From JANMDN01 sp031376285 (lineage in GTDB: Bacteria > Actinomycetota > Thermoleophilia > Miltoncostaeales > Miltoncostaeaceae), in assembly GCA_031376285.1 (NCBI GenBank), contig JANMDN010000075.1, positions 1 to 64,000 on the forward strand: a stretch of DNA of 64,000 nt, in the 5' to 3' direction. Position 1 is the stretch's first letter, and each line of letters opens with the position of its first letter. Shown here piece after piece: positions 35,830 through 44,760 of this stretch. The position numbers and the translations under genes are program-made. The notes beneath the pieces were generated by a model. It worked only from the letters and a program-made list of their open reading frames with translations. It did no database searches and was not told the origin of the DNA.

Positions 35830-37198
35830 GGCCGCGATCGCGCTCGCCCGCGCCTCGGGCCGCCTGTCGCGGACGCTCGGTCAGGGCGGTGGCACGAGCC
35901 TCCCAGGGCGCGTGTTGCTCGCCCTCAGCACCACCGCGCTCGTTGAACTCGCAGGTGGCATCGAGGGTGGCGTCTCGACCGTCTCAGGAACGAACGGGAA
36001 GACGACAACCACTCGCATGGTTACCGCAGGTCTGCGGGCGGAGGGTCGACGCGTGCGCACCAATCGCGCCGGGGCGAACCTCCTCTCCGGTGTGGCGACC
36101 GCCCTGCTCGACGAGGGCACTCGGGACCGGCGATCTGACGTGGCCATCTTCGAGGTTGACGAGTTCGCGCTGGCGGAAGTGGTCGAACGGATTCCCCCGA
36201 GAGGCGTCCTGCTGATGAACCTCTTCCGGGATCAGCTCGACCGCTACGGCGAGCTTGAGGAGATCGCGACGCGCTGGCAGGGTGTCGTTTCGCGGCTGCC
36301 GGCGCAAACCGTCGTCATCGTCAACGCCGACGACCCACTGGTGTTCGACGTTGCCCGCGGGCGCGACGGCGCACTGACCTTCGGAATCGAGGACACGTCG
36401 AATGCCCTCGGCGCCCTCCCCCACGCCGCCGACTCGGTGCGCTGTCGTCGGTGTTCGCAACCTCTGCGCTACGACGCGGTGCTGATGGGCCACCTCGGCC
36501 ATTGGCACTGCGACGCATGTGGCTGGCGTCGCCCGACGCCCGACTTCGCCGTTTCCTCGGCTCTCCTCGACGGCGTCACCGGCTCTCGAATCGAAATCGA
36601 CACGCCGTCCGGCACGGTCCGCGCGGCACTGGAGCTGCCCGGGCTTCACAACGTCGCAAACGCCGCCGGCGCCACGGCGCTTCTTGTCACGCTCGGATGT
36701 CCGACCGATGGGATCGGACGGGCGCTCTCGGCGACCCGGGCCGCATTCGGCCGCGCCGAACGGATTGCGGTGAATGGTCGGGAGATGGTCTTCCTCCTTG
36801 CGAAGAATCCCACCGGTGCAAACGAGAACGTTCGCACCGTTCTTCTCGATGACGGGCCCCTCCATGTGCTGTTGGCGCTCAACGACCGCGCCGCGGACGG
36901 GCGCGATATCTCATGGATCTGGGACGTCGATTTCGAGCCCCTCTTCGCGCGATCGGCTCGGCTCACGCTCTGCGGCACCCGAGCCAGCGATCTCGCGCTA
37001 CGCGCCAAGTATGCGGGCGTCCCGGCTGATCGCATGGACGTCCTTGAAGATCCGACTGCCGCCATCGACCATGCGCTCGGGGCCACGCCGCCCGGTGGGC
37101 GGGTCTACGTCTTGCCGACCTACACGGCGATGCTCGAGCTTCGTACCGTGCTTGAGTCCCGCGGTCTGACGAGCGCCTTCTGGAAGGACGGTGAGTGA
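35822..37198 (+). CDS. murT: MurT: lipid II isoglutaminyl synthase, Mur ligase subunit
   Basis: A 458-residue Mur ligase-type protein. P-loop SGTNGKTTT at 55-63; inserted zinc ribbon with Cys208, Cys211, Cys230 and Cys233 (CRRCSQPL ... CDACGW), diagnostic for MurT; and RDISWIWDVDFE near 361-372, which in known MurT carries the residue that helps the GatD glutaminase. It activates the D-Glu carboxylate of lipid II with ATP so that GatD ammonia can form D-iso-glutamine. GTG 35822 overlaps the rpiA end by 8 nt. The gatD gene follows only after an intervening methyltransferase gene. Confidence 0.94.
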   Translation: MHRAAIALARASGRLSRTLGQGGGTSLPGRVLLALSTTALVELAGGIEGGVSTVSGTNGKTTTTRMVTAGLRAEGRRVRTNRAGANLLSGVATALLDEGTRDRRSDVAIFEVDEFALAEVVERIPPRGVLLMNLFRDQLDRYGELEEIATRWQGVVSRLPAQTVVIVNADDPLVFDVARGRDGALTFGIEDTSNALGALPHAADSVRCRRCSQPLRYDAVLMGHLGHWHCDACGWRRPTPDFAVSSALLDGVTGSRIEIDTPSGTVRAALELPGLHNVANAAGATALLVTLGCPTDGIGRALSATRAAFGRAERIAVNGREMVFLLAKNPTGANENVRTVLLDDGPLHVLLALNDRAADGRDISWIWDVDFEPLFARSARLTLCGTRASDLALRAKYAGVPADRMDVLEDPTAAIDHALGATPPGGRVYVLPTYTAMLELRTVLESRGLTSAFWKDGE

Positions 37199-37986
37199 TG
37201 GGACCAGACCCGGTTTCCGAGGACGAGGCCCGGAGCTTCCTCGCCGAGCACGCGGACTACGACGAGGACATCGACTTCTGGACGCGGGCCGCCCGCGCCC
37301 TGGGCGGCCCCGTGCTCGATCTGGGGTGTGCGGCCGGCCGTGTCGCGCTCGCCCTCGCCAGTGATGGCCACACCGTGTTTGCCTTGGACGCGTCGCCGAC
37401 GATGCTTGATGCGCTGCGCGTCGCGATGGCGGGCAGCGAGCCGAGCGTCTCCGAGCGGATTCGACCGATCCAAGCGGACCTGACGAGCTTTTCGCTGGGT
37501 CAGACGTTTCCGCTCGTCATCTGCGCCATGAACACCCTCCAGGTGCTGACAGAACCTTCCGGGCAGCGCGCGTTTCTCACGCGTGTGCGGGACCACATGC
37601 AACCCGAGGCGGAGTTTCTCTTTGACGTGATCCTTCCCGATCTCGGTGAGATCACAAGCCGTCTCGGCCTCCTCCTCCAGGTTGGAGCGACGCTCGACGA
37701 GACGTCCGGGCGCAGCCTCATGCGGTGGGCTTGCTACGAAGACTTCGACCCAATCACCCAGACCGCCAACGTCCTCACCGTCGTCGACGAGTTCGAGCCC
37801 GGAGCCCCGCTGAAGCGTCGGACGCGCCGCTACCGGGTGCACCTCTTCCTCCCCGCGGAGCTCGCCCATCTGCTCGCGCTCGCCGGGCTCGAGGTGATCG
37901 AGATCCTCGGTGACTTCGATGGTGCACCAGTTGAGGCATTTTCGCAACGCCAGATCTATCGTTGTCGTCGCATGGAACCCTCGTGA
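37198..37986 (+). CDS. SAM-dependent class I methyltransferase inside the murT-gatD operon
   Basis: A 262-residue methyltransferase. Motif I VLDLGCAAGRVALALA (about residues 39-54), acidic loop VFALDASPTMLD, and motif IV-like PLVICAMNTLQVL. The C-terminal FLPAELAHLLALAGLEVIEI and GDFDG match class I methyltransferases of the 'Methyltransf_25/11' type. The ATG overlaps the murT stop by 1 nt, and gatD begins within its own stop, so all are co-translated. A role in lipid II or peptidoglycan-linked methylation is possible from context only; small-molecule substrates are equally possible. Confidence 0.85.
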   Translation: MGPDPVSEDEARSFLAEHADYDEDIDFWTRAARALGGPVLDLGCAAGRVALALASDGHTVFALDASPTMLDALRVAMAGSEPSVSERIRPIQADLTSFSLGQTFPLVICAMNTLQVLTEPSGQRAFLTRVRDHMQPEAEFLFDVILPDLGEITSRLGLLLQVGATLDETSGRSLMRWACYEDFDPITQTANVLTVVDEFEPGAPLKRRTRRYRVHLFLPAELAHLLALAGLEVIEILGDFDGAPVEAFSQRQIYRCRRMEPS

Positions 37987-38777
37987 GCGCGACGCTTCGG
38001 GTGTGCCATCTCTATCCGCGAGAGCTGAACATCTACGCCGACCGCGGGAATATCGCGGTGCTTCGCAACCGCTGCGAGTGGCGAGCAATCCCGGTCGAGA
38101 TCACCGAACTCGGCCTCGGCGAGAGCATCGCCCCCGGTCGTTTCGACCTCTTCTATCTGGGCGGCGGGCAGGATCGTGATCAGTCGGCGGTGGCGGGTGA
38201 TCTCATCGCGACGAAGTCCGCGTCACTGATTGCCGAGCTCGGCGCGGGTGCCGCGCTGCTTGCGGTTTGCGGTGGCTACCAGCTCGCCGGTGCCGGCTAC
38301 ACCGGGGTTGACGGCTCGCGTATGCCGGGTGCCGGGATTCTCGACGTCGACACGATCGCGGCGCCCACACGTCTGATTGGCAACCTCGCAATCGAGGCAG
38401 AGGTAGGTGGCCGGAGCGCGACGATCGTAGGGTTCGAAAACCACGCCGGTCGGACGCGACTCGGCCCACGCGCCCGCCCGTTTGGGAGGGTTATAGCCGG
38501 GCATGGCAATAACGGCGAGGACGGTGGTGAGGGTGTGCTCGAAGGCCGGGCGATTGGCACGTATCTCCATGGACCGCTCCTACCGAAGAACCCTTGGCTG
38601 GCTGATGTCCTCATTGGCTGGGGGCTCGCTCATTCCGCGGGAGGCCCGGAACCTGAGCTCGACCCGCTCGACGACGCGCTCGAGCAGCGCGCCCACGCGA
38701 CGGCCCTCGCAGCGGCACATCACGGCACGGCGCAGGAGTCCGCGCTCGGTCGACGCCGACGGTTCATCCGGCGCTGA
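37983..38777 (+). CDS. gatD: GatD: lipid II isoglutaminyl synthase, glutaminase subunit
   Basis: A 264-residue class I (CobB/CobQ-like) glutamine amidotransferase. It starts VSATLRVCHLYPRELNIYAD, then DLFYLGGGQDRDQSAVAGDL, catalytic Cys96 in LLAVCGGYQL and His196 in GTYLHGPLLPKNP, all diagnostic for GatD. It supplies ammonia to MurT for amidation of D-Glu in lipid II. GTG at 37983 overlaps the methyltransferase stop (GTGA). The C-terminal 30 residues (Arg/Ala-rich) go beyond the usual domain. Confidence 0.93.
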   Translation: MSATLRVCHLYPRELNIYADRGNIAVLRNRCEWRAIPVEITELGLGESIAPGRFDLFYLGGGQDRDQSAVAGDLIATKSASLIAELGAGAALLAVCGGYQLAGAGYTGVDGSRMPGAGILDVDTIAAPTRLIGNLAIEAEVGGRSATIVGFENHAGRTRLGPRARPFGRVIAGHGNNGEDGGEGVLEGRAIGTYLHGPLLPKNPWLADVLIGWGLAHSAGGPEPELDPLDDALEQRAHATALAAAHHGTAQESALGRRRRFIRR

Positions 38778-38836
38778 GACGACCGACATTCGACACATTC
38801 AGAGCGCATCCGGAGTGACGTATCGGACTACGCTGA

Positions 38837-38880
38837 GAACCGGGTGGTGGTCCGGGGTGGCCCCTGTGGGGGGCCGGTTC
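38837..38880. terminator. hairpin between convergent gatD and dut
   Basis: GAACCGG (38837-38843) pairs with CCGGTTC (38874-38880), and inside it GGCCCC pairs with GGGGCC around a TGTGG loop. It sits between the ends of two convergent genes, as a bidirectional terminator would. Confidence 0.55.
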
Positions 38881-39332
38881 TAACGGCCGCTCGAGCCGAA
38901 TCCGCCCGTGTCGCGACCGTCCCCGTCGGGGAGCAGGTCGACCTCGACGGCCGCGCATGACTCGATGGGCATCACGACGAGCTGCGCGATCCGATCCCCT
39001 TTTTGCACCTCGTAGGGCTCCGCGCCCAGGTTGACGAGGACCACCTGAATCTCGCCCCGGTATCCAGAGTCGATGAGTCCCGGACTGTTGGCGAGCGTGA
39101 CGCCATGCCGGCGGGCGATCCCAGAGCGCGGCATCACGACACCGGCAAACCCCGGGGCGAGGGCCAACGCGAGACCGGTCCGAGCGACGGCGCGGGCGCC
39201 TGGTTCGAGCGCGACCCCTTCGACCGCCACGAGGTCCAGACCCGCGTCGGTTGGATGCGCGCGCATCGGGAGCTGCGCGTCGGGACGAAGACGCCTGACC
39301 CTAAGGGGCGGTTGTGGCGCAGGCCGGATCAC
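38880..39332 (-). CDS. dut: dUTP diphosphatase (dUTPase)
   Basis: A 150-residue trimeric dUTPase that removes dUTP and makes dUMP. All five motifs are present: AHPTDAGLDL, PRSGIARRHGV, GLIDSGYRGEIQV (uracil pocket with catalytic Asp), GDRIAQLVVMP, and the C-terminal GRDTGGFGSSG. Its ATG overlaps the dapL stop by 4 nt, so it is the last gene of the miaB-miaA-dapF-dapL-dut group. Confidence 0.96.
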   Translation of the reverse strand: MIRPAPQPPLRVRRLRPDAQLPMRAHPTDAGLDLVAVEGVALEPGARAVARTGLALALAPGFAGVVMPRSGIARRHGVTLANSPGLIDSGYRGEIQVVLVNLGAEPYEVQKGDRIAQLVVMPIESCAAVEVDLLPDGDGRDTGGFGSSGR

Positions 39333-40504
39333 GTCGAGCGAAGCAGGCGAGCGATACGATCGGCGGCCTCGTTCAAGCGGTCATCGGGCGTCGTCAGGCT
39401 CATGCGAACAAAACCCTCTCCGCTCGGCCCGTACGCGGACCCCGGGCTGATCACGACCGCGGCCTCCTCGAGGACACGCTCGGTGAACGACGCCGACGTC
39501 TCGCCCTCGGGAACGGGAGCCCAGAGGTAGATGGTGCCTTTGGGCGCACGCACGTCGAGTCCGATGTCGGTCAGGGCGCTTGTCAGCGTGTCTCGGCGGC
39601 GCTGGTACACCGTGCACATGTCCGCCACGGAGCTCTGGTCCGAGAGGAGTGCCGCGACGCTTGCCTCCTGGACCGCTTCGAACATCCCGCTATCCACGTT
39701 GGTCTTCAGCTGCCAATAGGCCTGCACGATGTCGCGGTTGCCGACGACGGCGCCTGAGCGCCAACCCGTCATGTTGAACGTCTTGGAAAGGGACAAGACC
39801 TCGATGCCGACGTCCTTCGCCCCGGGCGTCTCCAGGAACGACGGGGCCACGTAGCCGTCATAGGTGATCTCGGAATACGCGTTGTCGTGAACCACGATGA
39901 TGTCGTGGCGCCGCGCGAACTCGACGACCCGCGCAAAGAGGTCACCTTCGACCACCGCGCCGGTCGGGTTGTTCGGGTAGTTGAGGAACATCAACTTGGC
40001 GCGGCGCGCGACGTCATCGGAGATCGCGTCGAGATCTGGCTCGAAGCCGAGCGCTGGCACAAGGGGCATCGGTACCGGTGTCGCACCGGCAAGAAGCGGC
40101 CCCGTCGTATACACGGGGTAGCCGGGGTCGCTCGCGAGGACGATGTCTCCGGGATCGACAAGCGCGAGGTTCAGGTTCGCGATCGCTTCCTTCGCCCCGA
40201 GTGCCGGAACGATCTCGTCGGCGATGTTGAGAGACACGCCAAAGCGTCGCTCGTAGAAGGCGGCGATGGCCTCGCGAAACGATGCTCTCCCGCGGTTTGA
40301 CGGGTACTGGTGTGTATCCGGACGAGCGACGTGGTCCTGCATCGCCTGAACGACCCGGTCGGGGGTCGGGTAGTCGGGATCACCGATTCCGAGGGAGATG
40401 ATGTCGACACCCGCGGCCCGCTTGTCGGCGATCTTCTGCTCGATCGCGGCGAAGAGGTACGGCGGGAGTTGGCGAAGTCGAGCGGCCCCGACCGGGTTGG
40501 TCAC
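39329..40504 (-). CDS. dapL: LL-diaminopimelate aminotransferase (DapL-type)
   Basis: A 391-residue class I PLP aminotransferase. It begins LRQLPPYLFAAIEQKIADKR with VDIISLGIGDPDYPTP, the typical opening of bacterial DapL. The PLP lysine lies in SLSKTFNMTGWR, preceded by NYPNNPTGAV and VHDNAYSEI. DapL converts tetrahydrodipicolinate to LL-DAP in one step with glutamate. The neighbouring dapF (4 nt overlap), and dapA and dapB further along with no dapD/dapE, support this over an aspartate aminotransferase. Confidence 0.87.
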   Translation of the reverse strand: MTNPVGAARLRQLPPYLFAAIEQKIADKRAAGVDIISLGIGDPDYPTPDRVVQAMQDHVARPDTHQYPSNRGRASFREAIAAFYERRFGVSLNIADEIVPALGAKEAIANLNLALVDPGDIVLASDPGYPVYTTGPLLAGATPVPMPLVPALGFEPDLDAISDDVARRAKLMFLNYPNNPTGAVVEGDLFARVVEFARRHDIIVVHDNAYSEITYDGYVAPSFLETPGAKDVGIEVLSLSKTFNMTGWRSGAVVGNRDIVQAYWQLKTNVDSGMFEAVQEASVAALLSDQSSVADMCTVYQRRRDTLTSALTDIGLDVRAPKGTIYLWAPVPEGETSASFTERVLEEAAVVISPGSAYGPSGEGFVRMSLTTPDDRLNEAADRIARLLRST

Positions 40505-41313
40505 TGCGCCACCCCGAGGCAGCGACGAAAGGCGTCCGACAGGGTGCCTTCGAAGATGGGCTCGGCCCCTCCGGTCATCGTCACGCTCAGATCCTCCTCG
40601 TTGACATCGATTACAAGATCCCCTCCCAAGAGGTGGACCGTTACGGGGCTCGCCACGCCCGAGAGGCGAACCGCCGCGACCGCCGCCGCGCAGGCTCCCG
40701 TTCCGCAGGCCATCGTCTCGCCGACCCCTCGCTCCCAGACTCGCATGGTGATCTCACCTGGGCCGTCAGCCCGAATGAACTCCACATTCGTCCGGTTCGG
40801 AAACCTCGGATCGACCTCGATCACCGGACCGAGCGCCTGAACCACCGATTCGGGATCGGGATGAACAATCACCGCGTGAGGATTGCCCATCGAAACCTCG
40901 ATGAACTCGACCGACGTGCCGGCGACGGCGAGCATTTCGGTCCGCTCGCCAGCGGGGAAACGCGCGGGGCCCATCTCCACCCGAACCCGGGCGTCCTCCA
41001 AGACTTCAACATGAACGGGGCCACCGCCCGTCAGGATGATTCCATCCCGTGGCAACGCCCCCGCACGGTCGAGATATTTGGTGACCATTCGGATTCCGTT
41101 CCCGCACGACTCCGCGTTCGAGCCGTCCGGATTCCAGACGATCATCCGAGGCGTTTGCCCTTCGAACGCAATCTCGAGGATCCCATCGCCCCCGACACCC
41201 CGGTAGGGGTCGCAGACGAGGCGCGCCACCGCTGCGTCAACCTCGACCGGCCAGTCGGTGCGCTCGACAATGACGTAGTGGTTGCCGAGTCCTTGCCATT
41301 TCGAGAACTTCAC
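40501..41313 (-). CDS. dapF: diaminopimelate epimerase
   Basis: A 270-residue PLP-independent racemase turning LL-DAP into meso-DAP for lysine and peptidoglycan. The two catalytic cysteines are Cys70 in ESCGNGIRM and Cys203 in MACGTGACAAAVA. Starts FSKWQGLGNHYVIV as usual ('Q' replaces the common 'H' in KxHGLGN, a frequent variation). The stop overlaps dapL by 4 nt; 11 nt separate it from miaA upstream. Confidence 0.96.
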   Translation of the reverse strand: MKFSKWQGLGNHYVIVERTDWPVEVDAAVARLVCDPYRGVGGDGILEIAFEGQTPRMIVWNPDGSNAESCGNGIRMVTKYLDRAGALPRDGIILTGGGPVHVEVLEDARVRVEMGPARFPAGERTEMLAVAGTSVEFIEVSMGNPHAVIVHPDPESVVQALGPVIEVDPRFPNRTNVEFIRADGPGEITMRVWERGVGETMACGTGACAAAVAAVRLSGVASPVTVHLLGGDLVIDVNEEDLSVTMTGGAEPIFEGTLSDAFRRCLGVAQ

Positions 41314-41324
41314 GGTCCGGCACC

Positions 41325-42233
41325 TTACAGCGGGTGGTCACCCCACTGGGAGGTGATCTGGTCGACCGCCTCGTCCGAGTGGCATCCTTCGAGGTCGATC
41401 AAGCGGAGTCCCGGTTGGCGTCGCAGCCACGTGCGTTGGCGCCTGGCGAGCTTCCGGGTTCGCGCCGCGAGCGCAGGGGCAAGGTCGTCGGGGGCAAGGT
41501 CGCCTGCGTCGAGGGCAATGACTTCGCGGATGCCGATGATTTGATCGACCGCGCGATGGCGATCCGGGCGGGCCAGCACCGCCCGAAGTTCCGCGACGAG
41601 GCCGTCGTGAATCTCCCGTTCAACACGCACTTCGATTCGTTCGTCGAGGGTCGCCGTGGAGCGTGCGAGCGCATAGAGGTGGGTTGGCCGTCGAGTCGAG
41701 CCGTCCCACAGCCGGTCGAGCGGACGATCGGTCACCCCGCCCAGCGCGAGTTCGAGGGCCCTGGCGACCCGCCGGGGGTTTCGCGCGTCGATCCGGTCCG
41801 CGGCCCGCGGGTCAAGCTCCCTCAGACGCTCCACTGCACCCTCGAGGTCCATGGCGACAATCTGCTCGGCCTCGGCACGCTTCGCGGCGTCCACGGCTGC
41901 CGGAAATCCGAGCTCGGCAACCGCCGCACGCACGTAAAGGCCGGTTCCACCGGTCACGATGGGCGTACGTCCGCGGGCGATCACGTCGTCGATCACGCCG
42001 TGGGCGCGGGCGCCGAACTCACCCGCCGTCGATCCCTCGCTGAGGTCGAGATCTCCAACGAAGTGATAGGGCACTTCGTTGAACTCACCTGGCCCGGGGC
42101 TGTCGGCGGCGACCTCGAGGCCGCGGTAGCGTTGAAACGGGTCGGCAACGATGATCTCCCCACCGAGCGCCCGGGCAACCTCGTGCGCGATGGCGCTTTT
42201 TCCGACGGCCGTCGGGCCCAGTATCCCGAGCAC
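41325..42233 (-). CDS. miaA: tRNA dimethylallyltransferase
   Basis: A 302-residue enzyme that adds the dimethylallyl group to A37 of tRNAs reading UNN codons. P-loop GPTAVGKSAIA at the N-terminus, then ADPFQRYRGLEVAADSPGPG (family DSxQVYRxLDIGTAKP region, here DPFQRYRGL, a variation), PIVTGGTGLYVRA, and the C-terminal TRKLARRQRTWLRR. GTG start 1 nt after the miaB stop. Works just before MiaB in making ms2i6A37. Confidence 0.94.
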   Translation of the reverse strand: MLGILGPTAVGKSAIAHEVARALGGEIIVADPFQRYRGLEVAADSPGPGEFNEVPYHFVGDLDLSEGSTAGEFGARAHGVIDDVIARGRTPIVTGGTGLYVRAAVAELGFPAAVDAAKRAEAEQIVAMDLEGAVERLRELDPRAADRIDARNPRRVARALELALGGVTDRPLDRLWDGSTRRPTHLYALARSTATLDERIEVRVEREIHDGLVAELRAVLARPDRHRAVDQIIGIREVIALDAGDLAPDDLAPALAARTRKLARRQRTWLRRQPGLRLIDLEGCHSDEAVDQITSQWGDHPL

Positions 42234-42234
42234 C

Positions 42235-43557
42235 TCAGGCGGTGACGGCGACCGGCACCTCCCGCCCGCGCAGCGTCATCGACGTGGCGGCCTCGATCAT
42301 CACCTCGACGAGCGCGCCCGGCGGCGCGGAGCCCTCGAAGTTCACGGCAATGTTCTGACTGAGGCGTCCGCGGATACGGCTCGGGTCCGTCCGGGAGGGC
42401 CCCTCGACGAGAACCTCATGGACCTCTCCCACGAAGCGGGCGGCCCGCTCGCGGGAAACCCGTTGGACCGCTTCGACGAGGCGTCCGATGCGCTCGCGTT
42501 TAACCTCCGGGAGCACATCGTCGGTCATCTGGTCCCCGGCCTCCGTTCCGACGCGGGGCGAGTAGAGAAACGTGTACGCGCCGTCGTAGCGGACCTCGTC
42601 GACCAGGCTGAGCGTCTCGGCGAACTCCTGCTCCGTCTCCCCGGGAAAGCCGACGATGAGGTCGGTTGTCAGCGAGATCTCCGGAACTGCGAGACGCAGC
42701 CGCTCGACCAGCTCAAGATACCGCTCTCGGCTGTAGGTCCGGCGCATGCGTTTCAGGACCGCAGACGAACCGGACTGAGCTGGAAGGTGGAGGTGCCGAC
42801 AAATCTCCTGGCACTCCGCCATGGCGTCGATGACGTCGCGCTTCATGTCCTTCGGGTGAGGGCTTGTGTAACGAAGCCGGGCGAGGCCCGGAACGGCAGC
42901 GACCGCGCGGAGCAGCGCGGCAAACGTCATGCGGTCATCGCGCGGAAGGTCGCGGCCGTAGGAGTTCACGTTCTGTCCGAGGAGCGTCACCTCGCGGACC
43001 CCATCGGCGACTTGCGCTTCGACCTCGTCCACGATGTCCTTCGGACCCCGGCTGCGCTCCTTCCCGCGCACGAGCGGCACGACGCAGTACGAACAGACGC
43101 AGTTGCATCCGACCGAGATCTGAATCCACGCCTGATGGGCACGCTCTCGCCGCGAGGGGAGCGTCGCGCTGAACGCACCGTCAAAGCTGAATGCACCGAC
43201 CGCCTCAACGCGCTCCCGCGCGATCAGCTCGCCGATTCGCGCGACCTCTCCTGGCCCGAACGCGATGTCGACGAATGGAAACTCCCGAAAGACCATTTCC
43301 TTCTGCGCCTGCGCCCAGCACCCGCCAACGGCGACAACGACATCCGGACGCTCACGCTTGACGCGCTTTGCATCGCCGAAGTTGCCGATGAAACGCTCGT
43401 CCGCGGAGCCACGAATCGTGCACGTGTTGAAGAGAATCAGGTCCGCGTCGTCACGGGACTCGGTCGGCTCGTAGCCGAGGGCCTCGAGGGATCCGCGCAT
43501 CCGCTCCGAATCGTGATCGTTCATCTGGCAGCCGAAGCTCGTGAGGTGGTAGCGCAT
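42235..43557 (-). CDS. miaB: tRNA-2-methylthio-N6-dimethylallyladenosine synthase
   Basis: A 440-residue radical SAM methylthiotransferase. The N-terminal UPF0004 domain has Cys10, Cys46 and Cys80 for the auxiliary 4Fe-4S cluster (TSFGCQMN, NTCTIRGSA, VGGCWAQ). The radical SAM motif is Cys151-X3-Cys155-X2-Cys158 (GCNCVCSYCVVP). A TRAM domain ends the protein. ATG 43557 gives the normal MiaB start (MRYHLTSFGCQMND) and lies 7 nt after a TAGACT box; an extension upstream is not protein-like. First gene of the miaB-miaA-dapF-dapL-dut operon. Confidence 0.95.
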   Translation of the reverse strand: MRYHLTSFGCQMNDHDSERMRGSLEALGYEPTESRDDADLILFNTCTIRGSADERFIGNFGDAKRVKRERPDVVVAVGGCWAQAQKEMVFREFPFVDIAFGPGEVARIGELIARERVEAVGAFSFDGAFSATLPSRRERAHQAWIQISVGCNCVCSYCVVPLVRGKERSRGPKDIVDEVEAQVADGVREVTLLGQNVNSYGRDLPRDDRMTFAALLRAVAAVPGLARLRYTSPHPKDMKRDVIDAMAECQEICRHLHLPAQSGSSAVLKRMRRTYSRERYLELVERLRLAVPEISLTTDLIVGFPGETEQEFAETLSLVDEVRYDGAYTFLYSPRVGTEAGDQMTDDVLPEVKRERIGRLVEAVQRVSRERAARFVGEVHEVLVEGPSRTDPSRIRGRLSQNIAVNFEGSAPPGALVEVMIEAATSMTLRGREVPVAVTA

Positions 43558-43564
43558 CGCACCC

Positions 43565-43570
43565 AGTCTA
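43565..43570 (-). promoter_or_regulatory. -10 box (TAGACT), leaderless promoter of the miaB operon
   Basis: On the minus strand TAGACT, 7 nt (GGGTGCG), ATG at 43557. Confidence 0.5.
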
Positions 43571-43595
43571 GATGCCTGTTCGCAAACCCCGCGTT

Positions 43596-43653
43596 GTGTC
43601 AGGCACAACCGTGGCGGCGCGCTGTCGTCTGCTGTTGACGTGGTGCCTGACAC
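43596..43653. repeat. inverted repeat GTGTCAGGCAC / GTGCCTGACAC
   Basis: Two 11-bp arms at 43596-43606 and 43643-43653, perfectly complementary, 36 bp apart; CCCC follows outward on both sides, with a small offset. GTGTCAGGCAC-type arms resemble REP-like elements moved by Y1 transposases. Only one copy is seen in this window. Confidence 0.5.
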
Positions 43654-43900
43654 GGGGCCAGGTGCTCCCGTCAGAGCGTCCACCAACGCGAGCGTCGGCG
43701 GTAGCCGACGTACTCCGATACACGGACCTGCACATCGGTCTCTTCCGCACCGGCCACTCTTGGTGCACGGCAGACGGTCGGCCTGCCTGTCGGCGAGCTC
43801 GCCTGTGCGTCCTCCCGCCGGGCGCACGTTCGGCCCGGGACGCCAACGCTCTGCCAACCCACTCACAGGTTGATTCCAACATCCGGTGGTGAGACCGGTG

Positions 43901-43964
43901 AGCGGCGCGCCCGATCGCTACCGCCTTGGCGGTTCGATCGGGCCCGCTCGCGCGAGGCGCCGCT
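43901..43964 (-). terminator. strong three-stem structure downstream of sodA
   Basis: Outer arms AGCGGCGC (43901-43908) and GCGCCGCT (43957-43964) are exact complements. Inside, GCCCGATCG (43909-43917) pairs with CGATCGGGC (43935-43943), continued by ACCGCC-TT-GGCGGT, and CTCGCGCGAG (43947-43956) is a small palindrome. It starts 11 nt after the sodA stop, so a terminator or 3' protective structure is the simplest reading. No U-run follows on the minus strand. Confidence 0.45.
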
Positions 43965-43975
43965 GGTTGGATCTC

Positions 43976-44575
43976 CTACGTGGCGAAGCGCCGCGCGACC
44001 TCGTCCCAGTTGACGACGTTCCAGAAGGCCGCCACGTAGTCGGCGCGCCGGTTCTGGTAGTTCAGGTAGTACGCGTGCTCCCAGACGTCCAGTCCGAGCA
44101 GCGGCGTGACCCCATCCATGAGCGGGCTGTCCTGGTTGGGTGTTGAGGTAACGGCGACGCCAGCCCCACTCTTGACAAGCCACGCCCAACCCGACCCGAA
44201 TCGGGTCATCCCGGCGGCCGCAAATGCCTCCTTGAAGGCATCGAAGTTCCCAAACGCCTCGTCAATGGCCGCGGCGAGCGCTCCGGACGGTGCCCCGCCA
44301 CCCGTCGGGCTGAGGACCGTCCAAAAGAGCGAGTGGTTCGCGTGCCCACCGGCGTTGTTGCGCACGGCGGTGCGCTTGTCCTCGGGTACGTCGCTCAGCC
44401 GGGCGACAACATCCTCAGGTGTGGCGTTCTCAAGAGGTGTCCCCGCGAGTGCCTTGTTGGCGTTGTCGACGTAGGCCTGGTGATGCTTCCCGTGGTGGAT
44501 CTCCATCGTCCGGGCGTCGATGTGTGGCTCAAGTGCATCGTGGGCGTAAGGAAGGGCTGGAAGTTCGAAGGCCAT
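43976..44575 (-). CDS. sodA: superoxide dismutase (Fe/Mn family)
   Basis: A 199-residue cytoplasmic SOD. Metal ligands are His27, His81, Asp163 and His167 ([35 protein letters not shown]). The gateway residues HxxxY and the GSGWAWLV segment are present. NQDSPL near 147-152 favours Mn or cambialistic over Fe, but this is not certain. ATG 44575 is chosen because GAGGAG lies just upstream and the SOD fold starts at once ([15 protein letters not shown]). Confidence 0.96.
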   Translation of the reverse strand: MAFELPALPYAHDALEPHIDARTMEIHHGKHHQAYVDNANKALAGTPLENATPEDVVARLSDVPEDKRTAVRNNAGGHANHSLFWTVLSPTGGGAPSGALAAAIDEAFGNFDAFKEAFAAAGMTRFGSGWAWLVKSGAGVAVTSTPNQDSPLMDGVTPLLGLDVWEHAYYLNYQNRRADYVAAFWNVVNWDEVARRFAT

Positions 44576-44760
44576 TGGTGTCTCCTCGTGACGGCGTGGG
44601 GGCTTCATGCCGCTGAGCGCGACGAGCTGGGGCGTGAACCTCAGCCGTGCGCTGCCGCAGCGTCGCTTCAGAGACTACCGCCGGTGTCGCAACGTGTCGC
44701 GACACCGGCATGGTGACCGACGTTCGCCCTCTCGGCGACCCCGGGCCACTCAACCCCTCG

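Larger units (their letters stand above)
43558..43975. other. 418-bp gap with inverted repeat and structured segment, no gene
   Basis: Short open frames here are Arg/Pro/Ser-rich and show no family features. The region holds the miaB promoter (43565-43570), an 11-bp inverted repeat (43596-43606 with 43643-43653) and a folded segment at 43901-43964. Confidence 0.5.

Noticed and set aside
43572..43892. 107-codon plus-strand frame between miaB and sodA
   Set aside because: Arg/Ser/Pro-rich, no ribosome site, crosses the inverted repeat; no family features.
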